A stretch of 64,000 bases of DNA from Streptomyces sp. NBC_00289 (GCF_041435115.1 NZ_CP108046.1:8928001-8992000), one strand, 5' to 3'; positions 43,743 to 52,545 are shown, counted from the first letter of the stretch. Notes: generated by a model from the sequence alone, not told the origin. Program-made: numbers and translations.

Positions 43743-43970
43743 ATGCCCGCAGAGCCCGGGAAATTCGCCTACCGGGTCCCCCATGTCAGCGGGGGACTGG
43801 CCACCAGAAAGATCGACCAACGCACCGACTGGGGGCACGACTACAACCGGGACCGGTTCCGGTGCAACGTCCGCACCCACACGCTGCACGACCTCGTCGC
43901 CTACGGGCGCCGCGAGGTCGGCCGCTGGGTCCTCGAGGGCGAACTGCCCGCACCCACCAGGTACTTCTGA
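43743..43970 (+). CDS. Small unknown protein of the sulfur operon, 75 aa
   Basis: A 75-aa basic protein (VPHVSGGLATRKIDQRTDW, then RTHTLHDLVAYGRREVGRW near the end) with AGGAG six bases before the ATG. I do not recognise the family. It lies between the Cys leader (152 bp downstream of it) and the SsuE-like gene. A diverged copy of its C-terminal 40 residues, sharing a 23-bp identical DNA stretch, is found at the end of the broken SfnB-like frame at 44948-44970. An intercistronic hairpin (CGCCTGT/ACAGGCG, 43986-44004) follows. Confidence 0.75.
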   Translation: MPAEPGKFAYRVPHVSGGLATRKIDQRTDWGHDYNRDRFRCNVRTHTLHDLVAYGRREVGRWVLEGELPAPTRYF

Positions 43971-44028
43971 CCGACTCACCGGGGGCGCCTGTCGCGCACA
44001 GGCGTTCCTCCTCCCCGAAAGAGGACCC

Positions 44029-44583
44029 ATGGCCACCGTCCTGTCCGTCTCCGGCAGCCCCTCCGCCTCCTCCCGCACCAACCGTCTGCTGCGCCATCTG
44101 GACCGCCGGCTGACCGCCCAGGGCCACGAGGTGATCCCGCTCGACGTCCGCACCATCCCCGCCGAGGCGCTCCTCGGCGCGGACTTCCGGCACCCGGCCG
44201 TCGTCGAGGCCACCGAGCTCTTCGCGCGCGCCGACGGTGTCGTCGTCGGCACCCCCGTCTACAAGGCGTCGTACTCCGGTGTCCTCAAGGCACTTCTCGA
44301 CCTGCTCCCGCAGTACGCCCTCACCGGCAAGACCGTGCTGCCGCTCGCCACCGGCGGGTCCACCGCCCACGTCCTGGCCATCGACTACGCGCTCCGGCCG
44401 GTCCTCAGCTCCATGGGCGCAGCCCACATCGTGCAGGGCTGGTTCACCCTCGACAAGGACATCACCGTGCACCAGGACGGCTCCCTGACCGTCGCGGCTT
44501 CCGCCGACGGGGCCCTCACCCAGGTGGTCGACCAGTTCTCGACCGCCCTCGGCCGCACCCCGGTGCTGGCCGCGACGGGCTGA
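44029..44583 (+). CDS. ssuE: NADPH-dependent FMN reductase (SsuE-like)
   Basis: A 184-aa flavodoxin-like reductase. The FMN phosphate loop is SGSPSASSRTNRLLRHLD (about residues 7-24), followed by GTPVYKASYSGVLKALLDLLP (about 80-100) and TGGSTAHVLAIDYALRPVL, the pattern of SsuE-type reductases. It reduces FMN with NAD(P)H and supplies FMNH2 to the two-component sulfonate monooxygenase encoded downstream (SsuD-like). ATG 44029 has AAAGAGGA upstream. It is in the operon headed by the Cys-Cys leader peptide. Confidence 0.9.
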   Translation: MATVLSVSGSPSASSRTNRLLRHLDRRLTAQGHEVIPLDVRTIPAEALLGADFRHPAVVEATELFARADGVVVGTPVYKASYSGVLKALLDLLPQYALTGKTVLPLATGGSTAHVLAIDYALRPVLSSMGAAHIVQGWFTLDKDITVHQDGSLTVAASADGALTQVVDQFSTALGRTPVLAATG

Positions 44584-44588
44584 CCGCG

Positions 44589-45047
44589 ATGGCCGCGCAG
44601 GTGATCGCCGACGACGCCGAGGCCCTGGCCGTCGCCGCCGAACTGGCCACGCGGTTCCGGGCGGGAGCCTCCGAACGGGACGCGGAACGCAGACTCCCGC
44701 GGGAGGAGGTGGACCAGCTCTCCGCCTCCGGGCTGCTCGCGGTCACCGTCCCCGCCGGGCACGGCGGCGCCGACGTCCGGCAGGAGACCCTCGCGGAGGT
44801 CTTCCGGCTGCTCGCCACGGCCGACGGCAGCCTCGCCCAGATCCCGAGGAGCCACTTTGCCTACGTCAACGTGATCCGCCGTCAGGGCACCGAACAGCAG
44901 CAGAAGTTCGTCTTCTCGCTCAACCTGCACCGTCATTGGCGGGACGCCCGCACCCACACGCTGCACGACCCGCCCCGCTGGAAGATCCAGCACATCGGCC
45001 GGTACGTGCTGAACGGCACGAGACCACCGCGCCACGGCCTTCTCTAG
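44589..45047 (+). pseudogene. Truncated SfnB-like acyl-CoA dehydrogenase fused to a copy of the small protein's end
   Basis: The frame starts like SfnB/sulfur-acquisition oxidoreductases (EALAVAAELATRFRAGASER, LLAVTVPAGHGGADVRQ, FAYVNVIRRQGTEQQQKF). It stops matching after about residue 108, where a full-length enzyme would continue for about 280 more residues. The remaining 44 residues (HRHWRDARTHTLHDPPRWKI) resemble the end of the 75-aa protein at 43743, with a 23-bp identical stretch. I read this as a deletion that joined SfnB to a second copy of the small gene. The product, if made, lacks the FAD and catalytic domains. Confidence 0.65.
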
Positions 45048-45095
45048 AGCGTGTCTGCCCTGTCGTCCAGCGGCCATCCCGGATCGGAGACCCAC

Positions 45096-46241
45096 GTGTC
45101 CCTCACCTTCCACTGGTTCCTGCCCACCAACGGCGACAGCCGCCATGTCGTCGGCGGCGGTCACGGCACCCCGGCCACCGTCTCCGGACGGGACCGGCCG
45201 CCGACGGTCGCCTACCTGAGCCAGATCGCCCGCGCCGCGGAGGACCTGGGATTCGTGGGCGCGCTCACGCCGACCGGCGCCTGGTGCGAGGACGCCTGGC
45301 TGACGACCGCGATGGTCAGCCAGAACACGGAACGCCTCAAGTTCCTGGTCGCTTTCCGCCCCGGTTTCGTCTCGCCGACGCTCGCCGCGCAGATGGCCTC
45401 CACCTTCCAGCGGCAGACCGGCGGACGGCTGCTGCTCAACGTCGTCACGGGCGGCGAGAGCCACGAGCAGCGGGCCTACGGCGACTTCCTGGACAAGGGC
45501 GACCGTTATCGCCGTACGGGCGAATTCCTGCAGATCGTCAAGGAGTTGTGGGAGGGCAAGACCGTCGACCTGAAGGGGGAGCACCTCCGGGTCGAGGACG
45601 CGAAGCTGGCCCGGGTGCCCGACCCGGTGCCCGAGGTGTACTTCGGCGGGTCCTCGCCGATCGCCGGTGAGGTCGCCGCGAAGCACGTCGACGTCTACCT
45701 CACCTGGGGCGAGCCGCCGGCCCAGGTCGCGGAGAAGATCGCCTGGGTCAGGGGGCTCGCGGCGAAGGAAGGGCGGACGCTGCGGTTCGGCATCCGACTG
45801 CATGTCATCACCCGGGACACCTCGGAAGAGGCCTGGGCGGAGGCGAACCGGCTGCTCGCCGGCTTCGACGCGGAGACCGTCAGGTCCGTCCAGGCCGGGC
45901 TGGCGCGCAGTGAGTCGGAGGGGCAGCAGCGGATGCTCGCCCTGCACGGCGGCGGCAGCCGAGACGGCCTGGAGATCCACCCCAACCTGTGGGCCGGCAT
46001 CGGACTGGTGCGCGGCGGAGCGGGGACCGCGCTGGTCGGCAGCCACGACGAGGTCGCCGAACGGATCCGGGAGTACGCGGCCCTCGGCATCGAGGAGTTC
46101 GTGCTGTCCGGGTATCCGCACCTGGAGGAGGCGTACTGGTTCGGCGAGGGGGTGCTGCCCCGGCTGGCCGAACGGGGACTGTGGCGGCACCCGTTCCGTA
46201 CGGAGTCCGCGCCCTCGGCGCAGGTGCCGTTCGCGAGCTGA
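45096..46241 (+). CDS. ssuD: FMNH2-dependent alkanesulfonate monooxygenase (SsuD-like, LLM class)
   Basis: A 381-aa luciferase-like monooxygenase matching the SsuD clade: FHWFLPTNGDSRHVVGGGHG at the start, QIARAAEDLGFVGALTPTG, GGRLLLNVVTGGESHEQRAYGDFLDKGDRY and GSHDEVAERIREYAALGIEEFVLSGYPHLEEAY. It uses FMNH2 from SsuE and oxygen to release sulfite from alkanesulfonates. GTG 45096 has GGAG upstream; an in-frame GTG at 45051 is less well placed. It is the last gene of the operon. No ABC transporter for sulfonates is present in the window. Confidence 0.9.
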   Translation: MSLTFHWFLPTNGDSRHVVGGGHGTPATVSGRDRPPTVAYLSQIARAAEDLGFVGALTPTGAWCEDAWLTTAMVSQNTERLKFLVAFRPGFVSPTLAAQMASTFQRQTGGRLLLNVVTGGESHEQRAYGDFLDKGDRYRRTGEFLQIVKELWEGKTVDLKGEHLRVEDAKLARVPDPVPEVYFGGSSPIAGEVAAKHVDVYLTWGEPPAQVAEKIAWVRGLAAKEGRTLRFGIRLHVITRDTSEEAWAEANRLLAGFDAETVRSVQAGLARSESEGQQRMLALHGGGSRDGLEIHPNLWAGIGLVRGGAGTALVGSHDEVAERIREYAALGIEEFVLSGYPHLEEAYWFGEGVLPRLAERGLWRHPFRTESAPSAQVPFAS

Positions 46242-46314
46242 ATGAAGGCGTTTCGCCCATACGGCGGCGAATTCAAATGAATATTCAACTGGCTCTCGCG
46301 CGACCGTTCTTCAC

Positions 46315-46346
46315 GTGTCGAATTCTTCTCGATTCGTCACTAGCAT
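46315..46346 (+). promoter_or_regulatory. Palindrome and -10 element before the LysM gene
   Basis: Imperfect inverted repeat GTGTCGAAT / ATTCGTCAC (46315-46340) directly followed by TAGCAT (46341-46346), a -10-like hexamer six bases before the ATG. It suggests a leaderless, repressible transcript. Confidence 0.4.
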
Positions 46347-46352
46347 GGGCGT

Positions 46353-46793
46353 ATGAACGCGACACCGGACTTCTACGTGGTAAGGGAGGGCGACTCGCTC
46401 TCCAAAATCGCGGCCATGTTCCATGTGACACTGGCCCAGGTCAGGAAGTGGAACCCCCAGATCAAGAATCCGAACCTGATTCACCCGGGCCAGCGGGTCC
46501 GCGTGACGGAGCCGACCGCGGTGCCGGTCAGCGACGACGAGCCCTTCCCGGGCAAGGACTTCTTCCAGTCGTCCGTGAGCAGCCCGATCATCGAGGTCAT
46601 GGGCTGGCGCCTCATCGAGGAGGGCTGCTCGGCATATCCCGACGAGCCCGACCTCCAGTGGAGCGAGGCCGATCGGAGGTCCTACGCCAAGTGGCAGGAG
46701 AAACTCGGCTTCATCGGCAGCGATGCCAACGGTATTCCGGGCCGCAATTCGTGGGAGAAACTCCATGTGCCCGCTCTCCACATGAGTGAATAG
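46353..46793 (+). CDS. LysM and peptidoglycan-binding domain protein
   Basis: A 146-aa protein. An N-terminal LysM domain (YVVREGDSLSKIAAMFHVTLAQVRKWNP to HPGQRVRV, residues 8-52) is followed by a Streptomyces-type peptidoglycan-binding domain (FPGKDFFQSSVSSPIIEVMGWRLIEEGC to KWQEKLGFIGSDANGIPGRNSWEKL). No signal peptide or catalytic domain is visible, which is odd for a wall-binding protein; it may act in the cytoplasm, as a phage-derived protein, or be exported by an unusual route. ATG 46353 probably starts a leaderless message. An insertion sequence lies just downstream. Confidence 0.85.
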   Translation: MNATPDFYVVREGDSLSKIAAMFHVTLAQVRKWNPQIKNPNLIHPGQRVRVTEPTAVPVSDDEPFPGKDFFQSSVSSPIIEVMGWRLIEEGCSAYPDEPDLQWSEADRRSYAKWQEKLGFIGSDANGIPGRNSWEKLHVPALHMSE

Positions 46794-46822
46794 CCCGCCC
46801 CAGGCACCGACGGAGACCGGCG

Positions 46823-46853
46823 ATGGACACTTCCGTGGCGGCCGGGGAAAGCA
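46823..46853 (+). pseudogene. 5' fragment of the membrane-protein gene cut by the IS
   Basis: ATG 46823, with GGAGA seven bases upstream, opens a frame MDTSVAAGES that runs into the IS target duplication. Removing the IS and one duplicate joins it in frame to the sequence from 48325 (see 48315-49559). Confidence 0.7.
46844..46853 (+). repeat. IS target-site duplication, left copy
   Basis: GGGGAAAGCA, identical to 48315-48324 on the other side of the element. A 10-bp duplication is within the ISAs1-family range. Confidence 0.85.
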
Positions 46854-48314
46854 CAGGGCCCCGGCGAGTGCCTGGATCGTCCCGGTCTGGGGTGTTGATC
46901 TCGGTGGTGGGCCCCGGAAGCAGGTGAACACGGCACCTGTGGATCATGTAGTTCTCTACGCTGCAAGATCCACGAAGGTGCCGTGTTCGTTTCTCCATCA
47001 TCCCTTGTCGCTGTCCCCGTGCCTTGTGCGCCCTGCCTGGAAGCCCTCGGCGAGGGTGCCGCCAAGGAGCAAGTGCGCTGCCTGGTCGCCGAGTTCGAGT
47101 CGGTCACCGATCCGAGAGGGGCTTGCGGAGTGCGGTACCGGCTCTCCTCGCTGCTGGCCCTGGTGGTCTGCGCGATGACCCCGTCCGGCCACGACTCGAT
47201 CACCGCGGCGGCGGAGTGGTGCCGACGTGCGGCGCCGGAGGAACTGGCCGCCTTCGGCCTGCCCTACCACCCACTCCTTGGCCGCTACCGGGTGCCGAGC
47301 GAGAAAACCCTGCGCAGCGTCCTGGGGCGACTCGATCCCGGTGAGATCGGCGCGGCCGGTTACGACTACCTTCGGCCTCTGCTGTCCGCACAGCCCCGCC
47401 GGCCGGAGCCGGTGATGCCCGACGGTGGCACCGAACGTGAACAGCGCCGGGCTCACCGGGCGGCCGCCCGCGCCGAGCCGGTACGGCTCCGGCGGCGGGC
47501 GATCGCGGTGGACGGCAAGTGCCTGCGCGGCGCGAGGCGCCCGGACGGCAGCCGCGTCTTCGTCCTGTCCGCCGTCCGTCACGGCGACGGTGTCACTCTC
47601 GCCTCCCGCGAGATCGGCGCGAAGACCAACGAAATCCCCGAGTTCGCACCTCTCCTCGACCAGATCGACGACGCGGATCTCACGGGGGTGGTCGTTACCG
47701 CCGATGCCCTCCACGCCCAACGCGACCACGCCATCTACCTGCGCGAACGCGGCGCTCACTACCTGCTGACCATCAAGAACAACCAGCGCGGCCAGGCCCG
47801 TCAACTCCACGCCCTGCCCTGGAAGGAGATCCCTGTGATCCACCGCGACGACGCCCGGGGCCACGGCCGTCACGAGCAGCGGCTCGTGCAGGTCGTCACC
47901 GTCGAGGGCCTGCTCTTCCCGCACGCGGCCCAGGTCCTGCGGATCCAGCGCCGACGCCGTCTCTACGGGGCGAAAAAATGGTCCAGCGAGACCGTCTACG
48001 CCATCACCGACCTGCCCGCCGAGGAAGCGAACGCAGCCGAGATCGCGTCCTGGGCTCGCGGGCACTGGACCGTGGAAAATACCGTCCACTGGTGTCGAGA
48101 TGTCACTTTCAACGAGGACAAGTCCCAGGTCAGAACCCGCAACGCGCCCGCCGTACTCGCTACCCTCCGCGACCTGATCCGCAGCGCGCTCAAGCTCGCC
48201 GGCTACGTCAACACCGCCGCCGGACGACGAGCCCACACCGAGCGCCCCCGCGTCCTCGCCCTCTACGGCATCACATAACCAAACCGGACGATCCAGGCAC
48301 ACGCCGGGGCCCTG
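46854..48314 (+). mobile_element. Complete ISAs1-family insertion sequence, 1,461 bp
   Basis: Element bounded by terminal inverted repeats starting CAGGGCCCCGGCG: left 46854-46882, right 48286-48314, one mismatch in the first 29 bp and continued similarity with a one-base gap. Flanked by a 10-bp direct repeat and carrying one intact transposase gene. All parts look intact, so it may still be active and is probably recent. Confidence 0.92.
46983..48278 (+). CDS. ISAs1-family transposase
   Basis: A 431-aa DDE transposase. The N-terminal region (FESVTDPRGACGVRYRLSSLLALVVCAM) is typical of ISAs1/H-repeat-associated proteins. The catalytic domain contains IAVDGKCLRGARRPDG with the first Asp, VVTADALHAQRDHAIYL with the second, and GHWTVENTVHWCRDVTFNEDKSQVR near the end with the catalytic Glu. 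It cuts and joins IS ends. Start GTG 46983, about 130 bp inside the left end. The frame is uninterrupted. Confidence 0.95.
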   Translation: MFVSPSSLVAVPVPCAPCLEALGEGAAKEQVRCLVAEFESVTDPRGACGVRYRLSSLLALVVCAMTPSGHDSITAAAEWCRRAAPEELAAFGLPYHPLLGRYRVPSEKTLRSVLGRLDPGEIGAAGYDYLRPLLSAQPRRPEPVMPDGGTEREQRRAHRAAARAEPVRLRRRAIAVDGKCLRGARRPDGSRVFVLSAVRHGDGVTLASREIGAKTNEIPEFAPLLDQIDDADLTGVVVTADALHAQRDHAIYLRERGAHYLLTIKNNQRGQARQLHALPWKEIPVIHRDDARGHGRHEQRLVQVVTVEGLLFPHAAQVLRIQRRRRLYGAKKWSSETVYAITDLPAEEANAAEIASWARGHWTVENTVHWCRDVTFNEDKSQVRTRNAPAVLATLRDLIRSALKLAGYVNTAAGRRAHTERPRVLALYGIT

Positions 48315-48324
48315 GGGGAAAGCA
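48315..48324 (+). repeat. IS target-site duplication, right copy
   Basis: GGGGAAAGCA, second copy of the 10-bp target duplication at 46844-46853. Confidence 0.85.
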
Positions 48325-49559
48325 CCTGGGCCAGTGCGCGCCGACGGCTCGCCGTCGGCCTGCGTCCCCGACCACCGCGGTCGCCGTGGCGGGCTCGGGC
48401 CAGAACCCGTCTCGCCTATCTCGAGGTGCAGCTGAGACGCGAGGAAACCAGGCCGTGCGACGACGACCGCAGGACGTTCCTCGAAGGAACGAAAGGCCAT
48501 CTCGACCAGGCCCGCGCCGCGGCCGACGAGGTGTTCGGCTGGCGGCGGCCCTGGTCCGGCTCGACCGCCCGTGAAGGCGTCTGGTCGAATCTGCGCAGCG
48601 CCGACGTGCTGCTGCTCCAACTGGTGTCCGACACGGAGGTCGCCGGCCGCGCCAGCGAGGTCATGGCGCTGGTCAAGCGCCATCTGGACAGGGACGACCC
48701 ACGGCGCATCAGGCTCGCCCAGCGGATCCGTCACATCATCGCCGGCGAGATGACGCCGAGCGACCGTGAACTGCTGGCCCGGGCACTGGACAGCGCGTAC
48801 AACAACCTGGACGGCGAACTGGCCCGGGTCCGGAGCCTGCGCAACATCCTCTGGACCGCCACGTTCCTCGTCCTCGCCGGCGTGGCGGGCCTCGCCCTCT
48901 ACGGCTGGTTCTCCCCCAGCTCGCTCAGCCTGTGCTTCGCCCCCGAGGTCGGGGCCGGTGACGCGAACCATGTGGACGTGGTGTGCCCCAGCATGGAGTA
49001 CCACAACAGGCCGCCGGGCACCGTTCCGAGCAGCCTCGCCCTGCCGCGGGACATCGTCACCGTCGAGGTCGCCGGGCTGGCCGGCGCGGCACTCACCGTC
49101 ATCGCCTCGCTGCGCCGTATCCGGGGCACCAGCGCCCCGTACATGCTCCCCCTGGCGTCGGCGGTGCTGAAGTTCCCGACCGGCGCCCTGTCGGCCTTCC
49201 TCGGGGTGCTGCTGATCAGGGGAGCCTTCGTCCCCGGCCTCAGCAACCTGGACAGCAGGGCGCAGGTCCTCGCCTGGGCGGCGGTCTTCGGCGCCGCCCA
49301 ACACCTGGTGACCCGCCTGGTCGACGACCGGGCGCAGATGACGCTGTCGGAACTGGGCAGACCGACCGACGCGGTGGTCGACCGGGAGAACGCCGCCGTC
49401 ATGGCCGACGACGGGCCCGGACCGGCGGGCCCGATCGGACCACCGGCCGCCCCGGAGCGAGCCGGTGCCGGATTCCGTGGTGGCCCGGACGCGGACCCGG
49501 ACGGCGGCCCGGAGCAGGAAGCACCGGTGAGGCCACCCGGACGGGAAGCCGGCCGGTGA
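48315..49559 (+). pseudogene. Membrane protein gene interrupted by the IS (3' part)
   Basis: Ten codons of this gene lie left of the element (46823-46853); the rest starts here. Rejoined it would encode 421 residues: a basic N-terminus, a long helical cytoplasmic part (ADEVFGWRRPWSGS, RAKxxx-like charged helices), then hydrophobic segments near ILWTATFLVLAGVAGLALYGW, VTVEVAGLAGAALTVIASL and TGALSAFLGVLLIRGAF, and an acidic, proline-rich tail. I do not recognise the family. A GTG at 48426 could restart translation but has no ribosome site, so the gene is probably inactive. Confidence 0.75.
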
Positions 49560-49587
49560 CCCAGACCGCGGAGGGGCCCCGTCATGC

Positions 49588-49717
49588 GGGTCCACCATGC
49601 ACGCCCCTCCATGGGGGGCCCACCATGCAGGCCAACCACGGGGGCCCACCATGCAGGCCCAACCACGGGGCCCACCACGCAGACCCCACAATGGGGGCCC
49701 ACCACGTGGGCCCCGTC
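49588..49717. repeat. Minisatellite of about five 26-bp units
   Basis: Five imperfect 25-27-bp units of GGGGGCCCACCATGCAGGCC followed by AACCAC-like sequence fill the spacer between convergent genes. Each unit contains GGGCCC, so the array can form alternative hairpins and may work as a terminator region. Confidence 0.8.
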
Positions 49718-49728
49718 GGCCGGCCCCG

Positions 49729-50757
49729 TCAGGCGGTCAGCGCGTCGAGGTGAGCTGTCCGTGACTCCGCCGTCTGGCCCTGCACCATCAGGAACAGCGC
49801 CTCCCGTGCCAGTCGTTGGGCCTTGTTCGCCAGCAGCATCGTGCGGCCTCCGCCGGCCACCACCGCCGCCGTGGTCGCCGCCTGCATCACCCCGTACGCC
49901 CGTGTCCTCAGGGCCAGACGTTCCGCCGGGTGTTCGTGGGGCGCCGCGCCGTCGATCAGGGCGTAGGACCGGCGGCGCACCTCGGCGAGGCGGGCGCGCA
50001 GCGGGGCCGCGGTGTCCTCGTCCAGCAGCGTCAGGGCCGCCTCCGTGAGGCCGAAGACCGCCGGGTTGGCGTTCAGGGTCCTGAGCCGGTCCGCCGCCGC
50101 CCAGCGGTCGTGCGGGGCGCGCAGCGCGACAGCCTCCTCCGGGAGCCACAGGCCGTCCAGTTCCAGGGAGACCGTGCGGGCCGCGGTGAGGGCGGCGAGG
50201 CGCATCGGGGCCGAGGCCCGCAGTCCCGGCTGTTCCCGCGCCTCGGCGAAGGCGAACAGGACCTCGTCGGCGTCGGTGACCCCGGCGAGGAGCAGCACGT
50301 CGTTCAGGCCCCACCCGGTGTACCAGGGAACCGTCCCGTCGAAGCGCCGGCCGGTCCGCTCCCGGGTGACCCGCACGGGGACGCGGGGGTACGCCCGGAC
50401 GTGCGCGTAGGCCACCCCGGACAGCAGCTCACCGGTCGCCAGCCGGCCCAGCAGCCGATCGCGCACCGGGGCCTCGCTGCCGGCCAGCGTCAGCACCGGT
50501 GTGTGGTGCTGGGTCTGCACGAACCAGGTCGAGCAGCACGCCCCGGCCAGGATCTCCGCCGTCTCGCGCACCACCGCTCCGGGTGCGGCGGCCCCGCCGT
50601 ACTCCCTCGGCGCGTTCAGCCCGAGCAGGCCCGAGCGCCTGATCTCCGCGAGGTGGCTCACGGGGACCTCTCGCTGGTCGACCTGTTCTGCGTGCGGGGC
50701 GAGGAGGTCGTCCGCGAGGCGGCGGGCGCGGGTGACGAGGGGATGCGGGGCGGTCAT
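49729..50757 (-). CDS. Acyl-CoA dehydrogenase-like flavoprotein
   Basis: A 342-aa protein with the acyl-CoA dehydrogenase fold but shorter than the usual 380. It keeps the N-terminal helical domain (VSHLAEIRRSGLLGLNAPREYGG), the middle beta domain (RRFDGTVPWYTGWGLNDVLLLAG) and a C-terminal helical domain (MLLANKAQRLAREALFLMVQGQT). The pattern is closer to the flavin-dependent hydroxylase/NcnH and SfnB-like branches than to fatty-acid dehydrogenases, and no obvious catalytic Glu is visible. It may be an oxygen-using monooxygenase or an inactive paralogue. ATG 50757; divergent from the YCII gene. Confidence 0.82.
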   Translation of the reverse strand: MTAPHPLVTRARRLADDLLAPHAEQVDQREVPVSHLAEIRRSGLLGLNAPREYGGAAAPGAVVRETAEILAGACCSTWFVQTQHHTPVLTLAGSEAPVRDRLLGRLATGELLSGVAYAHVRAYPRVPVRVTRERTGRRFDGTVPWYTGWGLNDVLLLAGVTDADEVLFAFAEAREQPGLRASAPMRLAALTAARTVSLELDGLWLPEEAVALRAPHDRWAAADRLRTLNANPAVFGLTEAALTLLDEDTAAPLRARLAEVRRRSYALIDGAAPHEHPAERLALRTRAYGVMQAATTAAVVAGGGRTMLLANKAQRLAREALFLMVQGQTAESRTAHLDALTA

Positions 50758-50858
50758 GGGCGAGATTCTTCCGGTGTCGCGTGGCCCGGTGTCGATCCGG
50801 GGGTGCGCCGTTCGTGTAGGAGGTGAGAGAACGGCACCCGGACACCTCGGAGGACGTC

Positions 50859-51209
50859 ATGAAGTACTACCTGCTCAGCGTGATCACGCCCCGTGACGGC
50901 GAGCCGCCGTCGGACGAGGGCATGGCGGAGATCGGCCGCAACCTCGAGACGTTCCACCAGGAGTTGCGCGAGGCCGACGCCTGGGTGTTCGCCGGGGGCC
51001 TGCACGGAACGGAGACGGCCACGGTGCTGCGCCCCCAGGACGGCGATGTTCTCGTCACCGACGGGCCGTACGCCGAGGGCAAGGAGTACCTCGGCGGGAT
51101 CTGCCTGATCAAGGCGCCGGACCTCGACGCCGCCCTGCACTGGGGCCGGCGGGCGGCCTGGGCGACGACCCTTCCCATCGAGGTGCGCCCGTTCATGGGC
51201 GAGGCCTGA
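50859..51209 (+). CDS. YCII (DGPF) domain protein
   Basis: A 116-aa protein of the YCII/DGPF family, with the signature [19 protein letters not shown] near residue 68. These small ferredoxin-like proteins are regularly encoded just upstream of ECF42 sigma factors and are needed for their function. GGAGGACGTC precedes ATG 50859. The stop overlaps the sigma gene start (TGATG), so the two are co-translated. Confidence 0.92.
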   Translation: MKYYLLSVITPRDGEPPSDEGMAEIGRNLETFHQELREADAWVFAGGLHGTETATVLRPQDGDVLVTDGPYAEGKEYLGGICLIKAPDLDAALHWGRRAAWATTLPIEVRPFMGEA

Positions 51210-52396
51210 TGCCCCTGGACGTCGAGGCCGTGTTCCGCGCGGAGTACGGCCGTGCCGTCGCCGTCCTCGTCCGCTTCCTCGGCGACATCGACCTCGCCGA
51301 GGAAGCGGTCCAGGACGCCTTCACCACGGCCGTACGGCGCTGGCCCGAGACCGGGGCGCCGCCGAGTCCGGCGGGATGGATCATCACCACCGCCCGCAAC
51401 AGCGCGGTCGACCGGCTGCGCCGCGAGTCCTCCCGGGACGCCCGGCAGGCCGAGGCCGCCCGGCTGTACGCCCCCGACCCGCCCGCGGAGGAGGGCCCCG
51501 TGCGTGACGACCGGCTCCGGCTCATCTTCACCTGCTGCCATCCGGCACTCGCTCCGCAGGCGCAGGTCGCCCTCACCCTCCGGCTGCTCGGGGGGCTGAG
51601 CACACAGCGGATCGCCCGGGCGTTCCTCGTGCCCGAGCCGACCATGGCCCAGCGCCTGGTCCGCGCCAAGTCGAAGATCCGCGACGCGCGGATCCCGTAC
51701 CGGGTGCCTCGCGACGCCGACCTGCCCGACCGGCTGAAGGGCGTCCTGGCCGTCGTCTACCTGATCTTCAACGAGGGGTACACGGGCGACGCCGGCCTGT
51801 GTGCCGAGGCAGTGCGCCTGGGCCGTCTCCTCACCGAGCTGATGCCGGACGAGCCCGAGGCGACCGGCCTGCTGGCGCTGATGCTGCTCGTCGAGTCGCG
51901 CCGGCCGGCCCGGCTCGACGAGCGGGGCGCGCTCGTACCGCTGCCCGAGCAGGACCGTGGCCGCTGGGACCGCGACCTCATCGCCGAGGGGCAGGAGCTG
52001 GTCCGCCGCTGTCTGCGCCGGAACCAGCCGGGGTCGTACCAGACCCAGGCCGCGATCCAGGCCGTACACAGCGACGCGCCGACCGGCGCCGCTACCGACT
52101 GGGGGCAGATCCTGCGCCTCTACGACCAGCTCGTGGCCGTCGCCCCCAGCCCGGTCGTGGCGCTGAACCGAGCGGTCGCCGTCGCCGAGGCGGACGGCCC
52201 GCGCCGGGCTCTCGAACTCGTCGACGCCCTGGACCTCGACGGCTACCACGTCTTCCACGCGGTCCGCGCCGACCTGCTGCGCCGACTGGGCCGCGACACC
52301 GAGGCGGTACGGGCGTACGAGGCGGCCCGCGAGCTCACCGACAGCCCGGCCGAGCAGGCCTACCTGGACGGGCGCGCCCGTCGCCTCACGCGCTGA
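51209..52396 (+). CDS. ECF42-type sigma factor with TPR-like C-terminal extension
   Basis: A 395-aa sigma factor, about twice the usual ECF size. Region 2 ([25 protein letters not shown]) and region 4 ([40 protein letters not shown]) fill residues 1-175. The remaining 220 residues are helical repeats ([50 protein letters not shown]). This is the ECF42 layout, in which the C-terminal extension replaces an anti-sigma factor in controlling activity, and targets are usually DGPF/YCII genes like the one upstream. Confidence 0.93.
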   Translation: MPLDVEAVFRAEYGRAVAVLVRFLGDIDLAEEAVQDAFTTAVRRWPETGAPPSPAGWIITTARNSAVDRLRRESSRDARQAEAARLYAPDPPAEEGPVRDDRLRLIFTCCHPALAPQAQVALTLRLLGGLSTQRIARAFLVPEPTMAQRLVRAKSKIRDARIPYRVPRDADLPDRLKGVLAVVYLIFNEGYTGDAGLCAEAVRLGRLLTELMPDEPEATGLLALMLLVESRRPARLDERGALVPLPEQDRGRWDRDLIAEGQELVRRCLRRNQPGSYQTQAAIQAVHSDAPTGAATDWGQILRLYDQLVAVAPSPVVALNRAVAVAEADGPRRALELVDALDLDGYHVFHAVRADLLRRLGRDTEAVRAYEAARELTDSPAEQAYLDGRARRLTR

Positions 52397-52503
52397 GCGA
52401 CGCCGTACGCCCTGGTCGGACCCGGGCGCGGGCGGAGTGGAGGGGGAGCGGCCGGGGAGTCCGGTGGTGTGACGGCCCCGATACACAAAGTCAGGTCCGT
52501 GGT

Positions 52504-52545
52504 GGTGGAATTTACTTGGGCAGCTGAAAGGTTGGCATTTACATC
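52504..52545 (+). promoter_or_regulatory. Possible promoter before the aldehyde dehydrogenase gene
   Basis: AT-rich patch with TTGGGC and TTTACA about 16 bases apart, and TTTAC occurring twice. It stands out in a GC-rich spacer (52397-52614) and lies about 75 bp before the start codon. Confidence 0.3.

Noticed and set aside
46998..49691. 897-codon minus-strand open frame spanning the IS and the membrane gene
   Set aside because: It crosses the IS boundary and the minisatellite, so it cannot be an evolved gene.
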